Counted from the stretch's first letter, positions 49,619 through 62,875 are shown. The stretch is DNA of 64,000 nt from Melanocharis versteri (GCA_013397845.1 VZTG01006287.1:555793-619792), one strand, 5' to 3'. The notes: generated by a model not told the origin, from the sequence alone. A program made the numbers and translations.

Positions 49619-50730
49619 TCTCTTACTCTATAACAGGTGTGCAGTATTTCTCCTAAAAGCTATTACTTGTACAGCTACATGGAAAATTTTATAAAAAACA
49701 AATGTGACCTGCAAAAAAAATTGATGCTACACTGATGCATTAATTCAGCTGTAATATTTACACGTCAGTACTCATCAATATTTGAGTTTATCATTGTCAG
49801 TAACACATATTGGTCCTCTTGGTATTTACGGGCCTGTTTAGTGCTTTTTCTTTATGAAAATTAATATGGACAGAAAATTTAGAAAGCAGAAAAATATTCT
49901 TAAAATAATTTCAGATTGAATCATATAGAAACTAACTTGCACAGAAATGAAATCTAAGCACCGGGAGAACCTTTGTCATGGAACACATGCTCTGTACCCA
50001 GACAGCAACTGCAATGTGAAATGCAGACAAAGGAAAATGACTGACCTACAGCCTTTCTGTCAGTAGTACATTCTGCAGCTCAGGAAATTTATCTCATTTA
50101 GCAAACATATTACTTACTTTGTGATTTACTTTCATTGCAAGACTGAAATCTCTTGCCATCTTACAAAAGGACAATACTTAAGAACTGAAAAATGTCTCCA
50201 GAGAAGCTGTTATTTAATACTGCAGGAATGTAAATACCATTATAAACTAAATGCATCACACAATATGGCAATTATGACAAAATGAGAACCACTCATTACT
50301 AAAAATGGAGGCCACACTGGTGTCTTATAACTTGCATTTATTAAGATTTGCATTCACACAATTGGAAAAGACACATTTTCTAAGTGGATGGAGTAATAAA
50401 TCATGGCTGATGTTGTTTCTCACGAGATAAAACTAGCTTTCCTTGAAGTACATTTTAATTTATATGTCTCTAAAATTCATATTTTTATAAAGAACTGCTT
50501 TTTTTAGATTCTTACATTGTCTATTAAACCTACATAAAATACTTCTCCAAAGAATATCCAGTGTACTCTAAAATATCTCCAAAAGAACAGAAGCCCAGGC
50601 AGGCATTCCAAGCCCCAAGCATTCCTTACAAATCAGTCCAGCAACATCATCTACTGGATATCAATCTTCTGTACTTGGGGAAAAAAAGGGAGGAAAGAAA
50701 ACAAATCAAATAAATCTACCTGACATCTGA

Positions 50731-50988
50731 ACAAACCCTTTTTGTTTGTTTGTTTGTATAGCTTTCAAGATTTTTAAAATCTTGACTAGGGATGCCTTCC
50801 ATCCTGAGACAGCCTAGAGACAATAAACAGCATCATCATGAAGAGGCAGAATTGTCTGGTTTTTTGGAAGAAGGACCATATCAGCTTTTTCTGTTTTAAA
50901 CACCCTACACCTCTTTTCTCCATTATAAAAATGACCTAATATTTTAAAATACTGGTTGAATGAAATTATATCTACCTGATAAGTATTT
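50731..50988 (+). repeat. 250-bp direct duplication, copy 2
   Basis: It is offset by about 1370 bp from copy 1. The left end has an extended TTTG run. The sequence just left of it contains ATCTACCTGA, which also occurs near the right end of both copies. Confidence 0.95.
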
Positions 50989-53549
50989 GCATTTAAAATA
51001 TAAATATTGTGTATCTTGTTCACTTGCTTATAATCAGCTTCCAGCCTAAAAACACAGCGTGCCTGTGATATCTGCCCCCTTATCAGTCCAGGCTTCCAGA
51101 GGTGAGGATTTAGGAAACAGATAACCAGGGGCACTTCTGGCAGCTACCTGCTTCCAGGCAAGACCTGCAGCAAGAAATCCACAAATACAGAGTGACACTG
51201 TGAGCTAGAGAATTTTCCTCAGCTAATAAATGCCCACGATTCATCACAGGAACATACTTGAAAATAAAACTGCACATAATTAAAATATAAATTTTCTCTA
51301 TTATAATACCCACTAAGAATGTATTCCAATGTGCCAGACCTCAGCAGCAAACTGTGAAACTTGAAGACTAAATTCACCCTCGGTTTTAAAAATCAATAGC
51401 GACAAAAGGTTTTGATAGAAAATGGCAGTAAAATCTATTAATGTGCTGGATATGAAGAAATCCCTCACCACCAGAGAACTGCAAACAAAGTAATACAATA
51501 GTTTACTAACGTGGTTCCAAAACACAGAAGGGTTAAAAAGGTAAGTATGAAATGAAGGGATGAGAAACATAACAAGGAACTAGCCTGGAGAAGTTCTTAA
51601 ATATCATGGAAATCATCTTCAAGTGACAGCTACAAGTTGCCAGAAGACACTCGAAGGATTCCCAACACGAACACTTCGAGAACTGATAAAAATTATTTAG
51701 AAACAAAAAGCTGTGTTTTCTGTGGAAGGAAACTTGTAAACAGATCTCATGAGAAATACGTCAAAAAGAAAACAAAAATTATCAACATTATTAAAAAAAA
51801 ATCATAACCCAATGTGTCAAGTTCCTACTGGAAGAATCTAAAAGAATTTATGATGTTCCTTAAGGAAAAACTGCTGAGGTTTGGTACGATGCTATTAAAT
51901 TCTGAAATTACCAGGAGAGTTAGAAAAAAATACATTTTAAAATGTAACTATTATTTTTTATAAGACAAATCAGATGTTTTTACATTCCCTAAATACAGGG
52001 AAATAATGTTAAAGAGCCTTTTGCCCTGTACTCGGACATTAACAGGCAGGGAACCAGACCATGAACGAACACAGTCAATAACCTGCTACTGATGCCCATG
52101 GGACACTGGAGGATGCACCTGCACACAGACCAGAAACAGGGAGCAGAGCACAGTGCTACTGAGGAAAGGAGGACTTCAGGAGGGACAGCCTGGGGTGTGA
52201 GGTGCCCCAAGCTTTGTTCTGCCTGCCCAAGTCACACAGGTAACACAGGTGACTCCGATTTCAGGGTGCAACAAGTCACTTCCACTTAGGCAGTCAGAGC
52301 ACATCAGAATTGTTCACAGTGCAGAAACACTCGCTGTCCTGTAAATTCACTCCCTAAACAACATCTCTACTTTCCTTCTCCCCAGAGCTCTGGGCACATG
52401 AACAGAGAGGCAAAGCTTGGGAGAGAATCCATTGAACCTGCTGTGCACAAACAACCTGCCTCTGTACTTCAAGGAATTCACAAGGCTGCATTTGAAAATG
52501 CACCTGAATACAGAGAAAACAGTCAAAATAGCCAAAGATTATTTGTCACTGCCAAGGAAAGACTGTACCAATTTTAGAAATTGCATTGGATATTCTTAGC
52601 TTTATCAAATGAAGACAACTTAAACTGCCAAAGGTTAGTATGTAAATCCTTGGAAGCAGGTTTGGGATACGCTAGTATTTCGTACTATAGAACCACCTAC
52701 TGACCAACACTCCAACACTAGCAGCACAGGCTCTGCACTACAGAGCAGGAGAGCTCACTTTTGACAAGTAAGTTCCATACATTTTCTATGATCATTCCTG
52801 TCAATAAGCTTGGCCACTACCAACCAAAAAGAAGAAAATACCCCAATAGCATTTGAACAAACACTAACACAAAAGCCAAGTTTTTCAGTTTCACAGATTG
52901 TGACACCTCTTTGCATCTTCCAATACACAGCTTCAAATTTGTGTGTTATGCAAAATTCAATTTTAATAAGATCTTTAAGTTTAGACTTGAATTGGCAAAA
53001 TGTGAAATAAAATTCAATTTTATTTCTAATCACTAATCTAGAAGACTTCTTATAAACACAACAGACCATGCTAAGATGCCATCTGAGATGCCTCAAACAA
53101 TCAATGGCACTGTTTAACAAAGAGAAAACTAAAGTGGGATCACAAACACTGGCAGAAGCATAAGCTAAAGGTCAAATCTGGGAGCTCACTTGCACTGGGC
53201 AGGCATGGCCAGGTTTTGGTGGTGGGCTGGCTTTGTGAGAAGCTGCCAGAAGCTGCCCCTGTGTCCGGCAGAGCCAATTCCAGCCGGCCCCAGGACGGAC
53301 CCGGCCCTGGCCAAGGCTGCGCCCAGCAGTGACAGTGGCAGCTCCTCTGGGGAACATTCAGGAAGGGGGAGGAAATCCCGTGGCACTGCAGCTGGGGGAG
53401 AGCAGGGAGGACATGGGAGTTTGAATCTGCAAAGCCCCAGGGCAGGGCAGGAGGGGCAGCAGCTGCTCCAGCTGCTGGAGCTGAGGCTCCCCCAGCCTGG
53501 GCTGCAGCCCAGGAGAGGCAGCTGTGCCCCTGCAGCCCCTGGGGTCCAG

Positions 53550-53638
53550 GATGGACCAGAGACCCCCCTGCAGCCCCTGGGGTCCTGGATGGACCAGAGA
53601 CCCCCCTGCAGCCCCTGGGGTCCTGGATGGATCAGAGA
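53550..53638 (+). repeat. 38-bp tandem repeat inside the LTR
   Basis: ATGGACCAGAGACCCCCCTG recurs at 53551 and 53589, and as ATGGATCAGAGA at 53627, a 38-bp period. The array runs into the gap, so the true copy number is unknown. Confidence 0.9.
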
Positions 53639-53710
53639 NNNNNNNNNNNNNNNNNNNNNNNNNNNNNNNNNNNNNNNNNNNNNNNNNNNNNNNNNNNNNN
53701 NNNNNNNNNN
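53639..53710. other. Assembly gap (72 N)
   Basis: A run of N interrupts the tandem repeat within the LTR. The sequence on the far side no longer shows the 38-bp unit. Confidence 0.99.
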
Positions 53711-56700
53711 TGGAAGGGACCCCACACTGGAGCACAGGAAGAGTGTGAGGAGCCCTTCCCCTGAGGAGGAAGGAGCAGCAGAGACAACCTGGGATGAGTA
53801 GAGCACAGCCCCCATTCCCTGTCCCCCTGCACCACTCGGGGGAGAGGTGGAGAAACCTGGGAGTAAAGTTAGGCCCAGGAGGAAAGGAGGGGTGAGGAGA
53901 AGGTGCTTTAAGATTTATTTTCCATTTCTCATTATCCAACTCTGATTTGACTGGTAATAAATTAATTCCCCCCAGTCAAGCCTGTTTTGCTGGTGCCAGT
54001 AACTGGTGACCGGTGTCAGTATCTCTATCCTGACTCACAAGCCTCCCCTCACATTTTCTCTCCTCGTCCAGCTGAGGAGGGCAGGGATGGAGAGGCTCTG
54101 GTGGGCACCTGGTGTCCAGCCAGGGTCAACTACCACATAATTTTTGAGTAACTCATACAACCTTTCCTCCAGGCATGGCTGTAGTCTGAACTGCTATTAA
54201 TCCGTCATAACACTCCCCATTAGCAAACTCTGCTTCCCAAGACTCAAACTTCTGAAGAGTTCATGGAGAAACTTCCCACATTTATTGACTGCCTCTCAAT
54301 TCCTTTGGTTATGGTTCACATGAACAGGCACTTAAATGTCACATGGAGAGAAATTTTTTATCAGAGATTTGATGTTTTTTCAGCCTAGTAAAAATACAGC
54401 AAAACTGACCCAAAGTATCATCCCTTTGAAAGCCTGATGTTTGCACATAATTCGAAAATGACTGGAAGCAGAATCTCTAACGGGTCAGACAGTAGAGGCA
54501 GAACCTTCACTGCCACCACAGCGTCACCAAGTGGAGCATCAGAACCCACAGCAGGGAGATGTTGCTCTGCTCTTCATGTGCACAATTTCCCTCTTGGGAC
54601 AACAGGGCAGGAAGACAGGACTGGGAGCAATTACACAGGACAGGCAGAGGAGTTTGGGGCCACAAGAGAAAACCTTCAGAAACGAGGGGTTCTAAGTCCA
54701 AAACCCCTACTGCTGCAGCAAATACTTATCAAAGTACTTTCTCATGCTTGGTGAAGTGGCTGGTCCTTCTGCAATCACTAGTTTCAGCCAAAATATCTGG
54801 TGAATTTTGGCACTGTGGTTGGATTCTACTCCTGCCTCAAGTGCTTAGTGCTGCCTGCAGATACAGATAATCCATTGTAACCAATATTCTTATGCAATGT
54901 ATTTAGGAGTGCCCAACTTGCAACATGGAGTTTGTGACCAGGAGTGGCCATGGCTGCAACTGAAGGCAATGAAGTCAAACTGAACACAATAAATTAACCA
55001 TCATTTTTCACTTCTTATTTAAAATAGAGACAATTAGGCTCCATTTCCTACTTACAGAAGGAGGCTAGTAATCCCCTTAACTGCATTGTTGAGAAAGTTG
55101 TTATAGGGATAAGCTCCACAAAAAAACCTGCTTGGTTATTAACTCCTACTGCAGAGGGGGGCAGCACGTAAGCCTGAAGCAACCCACTGAACAGCGGAGG
55201 AAAAAATATTATATAATTCTTCATTAATTAGTACTGTCCAGCCTATACACTGTAGAAATTAAAAATAACAATAGTCTGTGGTCATGCAGCATAATGCATA
55301 AGCACATGGGAGCCACTGTGAGAGTGCTCAGGAACCTGCGGTATAGCATTTCCTAATCTTTGCACATTTAAATTTACAGCCTTACTAACATTTGAGGGTT
55401 TTCTAAGTTTTAGAGCTGTGTTGATGCTATAAAAATGTAAACAGTATCATTTGTAAGTACTGAAAACTTATTGTCTGCTTATACAGAAAAGAATCACTCA
55501 TTGTGAAGGGAAAGAAGGAAAACAGTTTTGTGGTTAAAGCAGAGCAAAGACCACACATTCCTTACTCTCTCTGACCTCCCAACCCACCTGCTCTACTACC
55601 ACAAGTGTATTCTCCAGAACACTGCAAAGAAGCCCAAACACAATCTATACCAAAGAAGTAGTATGGAATAGCTTATTTGATGATAATGGCAGTGCACCTT
55701 AGCAACAACAAAGATTTATCTATTTGCTTAAAAATTCTGCGAAGAGTACAACAAGCATTTGTCAGAAAGGCAGAAAGAATGTGAAAAACAGAGAAAAACA
55801 AGAATCAATAACAATACATAAGTGAGAAAAAAATACCAAAGCTGCCCTAAAAATATAAACAATGCTGAAAACCCAGGAATAGTGTATGACCAGACCAATC
55901 TCAGATTTGAAAGGCTCTGCTTTAGCAAGAACGGCAGCTTGGGAACCACTGGCCAAGCTCAGACTGCCCTCAGCACCACAGTGGGGGCACAGCCTGAGCT
56001 GTTGGTGCTGCACAGACCCTGCTCCACAGTGGAAACACAGCCACGGCCAGAGCAGGGGATGCAGCACGTGGCATACCCTCAAAAAACTTCTTTTTGTTTC
56101 ATTTTAAAAACAGATGGCCAAGTGAAACTTAACAGAAAGCGAGTATTGAAACACAGAAAACAAAACAGTAAAGTTCATGATATAAACTTCAAATCCCGAA
56201 GAGCAGAAGTTAGAAAAATGCCTAAAGCAAAAAAAACAAAGCTAGAAAAAACTGTCATTTTCTTAAAAAAAAAAAAGTCTATATCAGACTGTTTAGACAG
56301 AGAAAACAAAATCCAAGTGATAGCTAATCATCTTGGTGGCAGAAGTACTGTTAAGTAACTCACTTATATGCCTAAACATCTAACTACCAAACCATCAAAC
56401 TTCACACATAACTGCCTTTTCTGATCATTAAAAACGTACAAAGAAATTTAATACTGGAAAACACATTTTGAATCAAACTTGAAACAAAAACACTAGTAAA
56501 CTGTGAAGCCAAACCCATTTTCAGCAGCAGTCCCGTAAAAATTCCAATATACGGTCTTTCACCTGCTTTGGAGTTCCAACAACAGATACCCCAAAATAAA
56601 ATACTATGGACCAGGCTAACATTGGTCTTTCCTGTATGATATTTACTTTATATTCTCAGTCTACAGCAGCACTTTAATTTTGTAACTAACATAAAATAAT

Positions 56701-57498
56701 TGCAATTAAAAAGAATTTGAAATAAGGAACTTATTTTTTGCTATTTGGTTATGAATGTAAGCCCACCTGGGTATTAAGATACTGAAGCCAGTGAACAAAA
56801 CACATCAAAGGCATGAAAAGCCATAAACTGTACAAATGAAAAATGCAGATAAACAAAAGAAACACAGCAAAGGAAAACTAGATGGCAGCACCTCCCTATT
56901 TTTCACAATTTCACAAGTCTAAGATTCAAAGCAAGATATGGAGTCAAAATTTTAATGCAATCTAATAACCAGTTTTAAAAGACTTCTGAATTTATCTATT
57001 ATCTCTGAAGAATATAGTAATGCAAGCAAACCCACACTGTTTGAGCTGCTCATAATACAAGAATCCAGAGCAGAATTCTTCTAAGATCAATTTAAGTCCC
57101 AACAAATTATGGCTTGTTTCCTAAAAATCCTATACCTTAACTAATATTCTAAAGCTGATAGAATTTTGGCAGCATCAAAAATTTATTAATATTCAGCTAA
57201 GATTAATGTCAACCAAAAAGTAAAAGGAAACTAAAATCACAAAGAGAAAATAGACAAATTAAAATTATGCACAGATAGTCAAAAACATCCAAATCATGTT
57301 TTTCAAAAGAAGCACATTATCACTTTCACAGTACAACAAACTTGCACTTTTTAATGCATCCAAAGATTATTATAATACTCAGGGAAGACCAAGTACTTCC
57401 ATGTAAACCCTGAGATACCAATTAAAAAAAAAAAAAAACAACCAAGCCTCTTGTAGCTGCACTGATATGAAAAATACTTTTAATATACCTGAGTACTT

Positions 57499-57543
57499 TG
57501 CAGTTTTTCTCTAAAAAAAACACAACACCAGAGAAAAACTGCA
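57499..57543. repeat. Perfect 14-bp inverted repeat
   Basis: TGCAGTTTTTCTCT (57499-57512) and AGAGAAAAACTGCA (57530-57543) are exact reverse complements with a 17-base A/C-rich loop. There is no T-tract or other sign of a small-RNA gene. Confidence 0.85.
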
Positions 57544-57561
57544 GCTAGGAGTAGCTGTTAT

Positions 57562-57645
57562 CACATAATTCTAGATTTATTCAGGTTGGAAAAGGCCTCA
57601 AAGGCCAGTGAGTCCAACCATTAACGTCTCCATTACAATCCTATA
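57562..57645 (-). mobile_element. Short CR1 LINE fragment (3' end)
   Basis: The plus strand shows TTCAGGTTGGAAAAGGCCTC and GTGAGTCCAACCATTAACG, matching the CR1 3' end in reverse complement. Only about 85 bp are recognisable. Confidence 0.7.
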
Positions 57646-60600
57646 CAATCTTATAATTTGAACTAAATTAAAACTGTTATTCGGTACAATTACACTTACT
57701 CATGTTTTTCTGGAATATTTTAAAGAAACCAGAAAGACTGTAAATGGGAAAGATCATTAAAATATCAAATACATCTTTCTGTTACAGGTACTTCTCTCAG
57801 TCACTGCTCTCTGTACCGTTGTTACGTTCAGGTTCTGGCTCTTTGGACTGAACCTGTTTCAGTGCTCCCTGGTGGTGACGGTGCTGCAGACACTGTCCAT
57901 CCTCCTGGGACACGTGTCCATGCTCCAGCACCTTCGAGCTCAGCCTTAAACTGACCCAGCTGAGACCCTCCCTACAAGGTACGTGCTTATCCCCCTTTGC
58001 CAGTTCTCCACAATCCCACTAAGAAAGGAAACAATCAGATTTTATTCATGCTTTACACAGCAGCAATTGAGAGGAGCAGAACTAAATGTCTAATCAAAGA
58101 TTACCCCACCTATGAGCCAAGAAGAATCCAAGTCTTCCTCTCAAAATGGATTTGCCTCTCTTCTCCCAAGAACCCAACACAAAAGTGTACCCAAAGCTGT
58201 ACATCTGCCTCTACTCCTGAAAGCTGCAAAAAACGAGACAAAGGTACTACAAAGAGCAGAAGGCAACTTATACAGCAAATCCCAGCAATTAAAGAGTAAG
58301 AAACATCAGATTTAAGTCTGCTGTGCAACTCAGCTGTGTGCCTTGACTGCCCAGCTGAAGCATTCACCATGGAAGGACTGGAATTCCCTGCACACCCACA
58401 GGACACAGCAGCGTAGGATCCACAGGAAGTTACGTATCTTAATCTTTCTGAACTCCTGTGTTTGGCACTGCAATCCAAATACATCTTTTTTTAAACTTGG
58501 GAAGGGAAGAGGGGTGGCTCTATCAATTCCCTACAAAGGGAAATACTACTGTATACACATATTTGACTTCTGAACCATCGACAACGGACTATGTAAGGAT
58601 AGAGCCACTGTCCTTAAGGAAAGCCTTTACTTAAGCCCTTACACTAATTCCTCAGGGGAAACACACATTGCTTTCCTTATCTCAGCAGCTTCCACTGCTC
58701 CCAGAGAAAGGTGGCTCCTTCCCCACACACTGTCCTGGATATCAGCCCCGCTGCTGAAGCTAGAGGAATTTTCAGGGGAAACCTGGTTCATTTTCCTCCA
58801 AGACATCCTGGAGAAGATCTAGCAAATGATGGCCTTGGGTATGGAAAGAAAAATCCTGCTCTAGCACCCAGGCTGCAGAAGTGGTTTAGAATCTGAACAG
58901 CTCTGTATGTGTTGACCAAGTCAATCTTATTTCAGAACATTAAAAACATTGCCTTATTTTCCCCTCCTTTTTTGAGAGTGGAGAATTTACACAGTTGTCA
59001 AGGGGAGAGAACCAAAGAGCTTTCAAATTTAGATGAACACTTGGTAGTTTTTCAGACACTCCTTCTAGTTTAAAAAAAAAGTAATTCCAAATCCATTTAA
59101 TGTTCTCCAGTTAGCACTTTCAACACTTCTTAATGAGCTGCCAAAAGTAACTGCCAGCTTTTGAAATTTCTTTGACATGTTATTTAATACCCTGTGCTTT
59201 ACATCTAGCTGTATAGCTCATGACAGACTTTCTCATCATAATAATTATTTAAAGTGTATAAACAAATGAACACTGAAAACAATCACTTGGCTGAGTAACT
59301 TGTGACACCTGACACAGGCTAAAAATTAGGACAATCTGCAAACAGCAACCGTAATACCCATAAAGCATGAAAGCCATGTCTTTTTCTGATACATTCTTCG
59401 TAAGATATTATTTCCTAGAATCCTCAAGGCAGACTGCAAATTTCCACCTGTGCTGACTTTCCACATAGGTAAAAGTGAGGGTAAAACACAAACTCAGTGA
59501 CTAAAGTACAATGCTAAGCCCTACACTTTTAAAGCACCCTGCATTTTAATCCAAACAAAGCTATCTTAAAATTACTGAATAAAGATACAGAAATTAAGTT
59601 GAGCTCTGCACAGTAAAATACCAGTCATCCCACTAATATCAGAATAAAAGGTTAAAACTCCATAGCTTGCCATGTTCATCCATCTCACAAAACACTTTCC
59701 AGAACCCAGGCAATTAATGTTTATATTCCGTCTGTTTCGAGCCAATGGCACCAGAATTTTCCTGTGTTTCAGTCACAGTGGACACCGTGACTCTTGAATA
59801 TTCATACTCTATATACATAAAAACCTAGGACATTATTTTTGATCCATTTTAAACTTCTGGAAATTTTAATCCACTGAATTCAGCTTTCTGACCACCAGAA
59901 AAAGATCCTGAAAGAAAACAGCTTAATCAAAAACTCGCTGAAAAAATTATTTTTCAGTACACATAATTTCCTTAATTTTAGAACTTGATCCCTGAATTGA
60001 CTAATTATAATGACTACTCAAACAAATAACTGACATTTCTAAAACCTTAGTATAATATTTATCATTGAACATTTCATCTGGAAAACCAATGAACAGTCTC
60101 TGGTTATAAACCATCCACCTAATCAAATAAAAGTCTTGTGTCTGCTTCTGATTAGATAAACCTTTAGAATTTAAATCTTTACAATCTTGTTTTAAAAGGC
60201 TGTCAGCCACAATTTTTAAAGAACACCCTAAGGTCAAACATATATAAAACATAAGTATGTCACAATGAAAGAAGACTCTGAAGATCAAATGCAGAGTCAG
60301 GGAAGTTCAATGTAAATTTCCCAAGGGCAATATTAATTATTTCTTAACCCTGTTAATTACAACAAATACAGAAATGATGCAGTACAGTTTGGGCAGCTAC
60401 CACTACGATTTTCAAAGGAGATGAATCCTGACAAGCTACAATATCATGATTCTAATCCCCCTACGCTAAAATAATCAAGCTTTTGCATCTTGCTAGATAT
60501 TGATCATTCCTAAGGCTGTGCTGGCTTCCTCTGTTCTGAGCCAGCGTGTTAGCACTAGGTAGTGTAAAGGAACATCTACAGTGCAGTGAGGTATCTATCT

Positions 60601-62702
60601 ATCTGGGCAGAACCCTGTACAAAAACAATTACAACTTCCTAATACCTGAACTCCCCCAGAATTCAGCTGACTCTACAAACACCCAAACATGCAGTATCCC
60701 CACGGGTTTATTTTTATATAAATCCCTCAAGTAGGATTATACTCCTTCTGCAACATTAACTGCTTCATACAAGTAGAAAACTTGGATACTGAGATCAACG
60801 TGATCAACATTTGCTGTGCAAACATCTTAAGGCTGACTTTGGGATCCAAACCCCAGACTGAACCCAGAGCCAAGCAGGGGGTCTACATTTCTGCACACTT
60901 CCTAAGATTCCATGTGCAGTAAAAGCTATTCTTCAGAAGTCTTCAAATTACAATCTGTTAATATCTACTGTGAATGCTTCCATGTTGAATTTTAATTCAG
61001 TATGCTGGCCACACAAAAAACTAACAGCATGCAAGAAAAACAGCTAAAACTAACAGACTTAGATCCCATTCTCAGTACAGTCCCACCACACACCTTCTGT
61101 TTTCCTTACACTACACACTTGTCTCAGGAGCCCCGTTGCTAGAACGTGTAGCTGTAGTAACTACTAAAGGAGTGACTGTACTTATTGCAAAGAAAGCCCA
61201 CAACAACCAGAGACAGATGTACAAATTCAGGAATTGGCTGCAATTTTGTTGTCATCAAACTAGTAAAAAAGAAAAATCTGTAAATGAACACAGGCTTATC
61301 TCTGTGCTTATTTTTCCAGAATACATTTCTCTTTGAAGGTTTCTACAAGTCTTATTCTTCCAGATACCACAAATTAAAACATTATATGGCTGCTTTTTCT
61401 GCAAAGAGTTCTTTAACAAATTTCATCCAATACTGCATTTACCTTTCTTCTGAGAGCATAACGTTTTTCCAAGCGTTTCCAGGCTTTCATTTATGTCTTT
61501 CCTGAGATACATTTCATTGAACTACGGTCTTCCTAGTGACACTCACTTCTAAAACTTACATTCTAGTTGGCTACTCTGTGGTTTAGAGATTGCCTCATGT
61601 TACTATTTTCAATTCTCCGAATTTATTCCAGCTTCCTTCTCTTCTGAAATGTTTATCATTGTTTGCAGTTTTGAATTAAACTTAAAAATCCTTTAGACTG
61701 TAAATATGGTGTGATACATAAAGCATATAACGGGACAGTAATCAAATGTTAAATATTGGGAAATATCTGTTGAAGTTATTTCAAGCAACTTCTACAACAA
61801 CTAAAAAGTTGTAAAGGCATCTTTTTCATCTTTCCACACAGGATTACTTATTGCTTCTGCAAACACAGACCTTAGGCAAAACTACCTTAAACTCTGCCTA
61901 TTATTACTATGGCACAGCAGCCCTGTAATAACATCCAAAGGTGTTTGCCTCCACATTTTAGTAAAATAGCCTAGTTCTAGCCCTAAATGGCCCAAAGTTA
62001 AACTGCTTCTCTACAAACTTTTAAACTGATGCAGCCTTCAAAGAAATTTAAAAGGAAAAAAAAACAACAAACAAACAACAAAAAAAAAACCCCAAACACA
62101 TTTACCCTAGAAAATAAATCAGCTCCAAGTTGAAATCAATACACTCCACTTATGAGTTTGGGACAGGAAAGCACTCTATCCTGTCAATCCCTAGAAAAAG
62201 GGAAATGTACTCATGACACAGACAAAACCTTCAGTGTAGACAGATCACACCCAGAGGCAAATTAGAAGAATCAAATCTTTCTTTTGAATAAAGTATATTT
62301 TAAAAGTTACTTAAAATTTATTGCAAATCCTTGGATAGAATGTGATTGGTTTTCTCTTTTCTAATGTCCAGTGAAATGAGCTGTCCTGGGATATCACAGT
62401 GCTTCTGATTCAGAGCAGCAAGGGACACTTATTAAACCAGTGATACACAGTCCAGACTAAGACAGAGCTCTGTAGCCTCCAATCATCTCGCAGGCAGAGC
62501 ATGGTCTTAAAGACTCTCTAAAGCAGATTTTTTCCTTAAATAAAAAACAAAAAAAAAATCCTAGGCCTCGTGAAATAAACTACATATGAATAAGTATTCC
62601 TTGTTTTCACAACAAAAAGAGGAGGAAAGCACAGATGCAGAAACATATGAGGTAATAACGTGTAAGACATAATGCACCAAAGTGAAATCAAGCTGGACAT
62701 AC

Positions 62703-62875
62703 CTGAGCTGTTGACAGGCGAAAAACAGGGCCAGTTGTGGGCACAGAAAGCCTGGGTGACATGTTGGCAGGACCCTGTCCCTGTGTCTGCACCTGAGCCT
62801 GCATCTGAGCCTGTGCCAGAGCCTGCTGGGGCACCATCACGAGCTGTCCGGCATCCGTGCGCACCAGGACCATCC
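62703..62875 (-). CDS. TAF4B: TAF4B internal exon, Gln/Ala-rich (first exon visible)
   Basis: The exon is 173 bp, two bases of a split codon plus 57 codons (residues 1-57 of the visible product). It opens with MVLVRTDAGQLVMVPQQALA, the signature that begins the activator-binding region in TAF4 proteins. It continues with alternating Gln-Ala and Gln-Val pairs and a Pro/Thr-rich end. The acceptor is a pyrimidine tract ending CCCTAG before GGATG, and the donor is CAG then GTATGT. It ends in phase 0, matching the next exon. The split first codon needs one base from an upstream exon beyond 64000, so this is not the first coding exon. Q-rich segments of this kind contact activators such as Sp1 in TAF4; that role here is inferred. 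Confidence 0.87.

Larger units (their letters stand above)
53191..54137 (+). mobile_element. Solo LTR of an endogenous retrovirus
   Basis: This is a GC-rich block of about 947 bp starting TGCACTGGG and ending CTACCACA (TG...CA ends). It carries an AATAAA signal at 53956-53961 and a 3' part GGCACCTGGTGTCCAGCC seen in a common songbird LTR. No gag, pol or env sequence is present, so it is a solo LTR. I see no clear target-site duplication. A 38-bp tandem repeat and a gap lie inside. The LTR is in the opposite orientation to TAF4B. Confidence 0.75.
49164..62702 (-). other. 13.5-kb intron, phase 0
   Basis: It runs from donor CAG|GTATGT to the TAG|CAG acceptor. It holds a (TA)n/(CA)n microsatellite (49304-49372), a 250-bp direct duplication (49369-49618 and 50731-50988), a solo LTR (53191-54137), a short hairpin (57499-57543), a CR1 fragment (about 57562-57645) and A-runs at 57424 and 62058-62090. 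Phases on both sides agree without another exon. Long stretches such as 54.2-57.4 kb and 57.7-62.6 kb show no gene. Confidence 0.7.
1551..62875 (-). other. TAF4B: TAF4-family gene (TAF4B), partial, eleven internal exons
   Basis: This span covers the visible part of a minus-strand gene for a TFIID subunit. TAF4 and TAF4B are nuclear scaffold subunits of TFIID. They pair with TAF12 through a histone fold and contact activators through Gln-rich and TAFH regions. The eleven exons have matching phases and give 550 continuous codons. The TAFH exon reads ENVKKCKNFLATLIKLAS and the C-terminal domain opens with DDDDINDVASMAGV. Paralogue choice is inferred. IQSCKDEPFL and TQHRM before the SYK exon end fit TAF4B better than the highly conserved TAF4, although other stretches look TAF4-like. 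TAF4B is enriched in germ cells in mammals. The promoter, start codon, last exons and poly(A) site are outside the window. Introns range from 0.66 to 18.4 kb. Confidence 0.85.

Noticed and set aside
53186..53939. Open frames inside the LTR
   Set aside because: They span the gap and GC-rich LTR repeat, are not retroviral proteins, and occur on both strands.
55822..56358. 178-codon plus-strand open frame
   Set aside because: It is the longest gap-free frame, but it is antisense in a TAF4B intron. Its Lys-rich half comes from A-rich sequence, there is no domain I recognise and no splice or promoter support.
58110..58484. 124-codon minus-strand frame tested as a TAF4B exon
   Set aside because: The composition (Cys, Ser, hydrophobic) does not fit the family. 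The flanking exons already join in phase without it.
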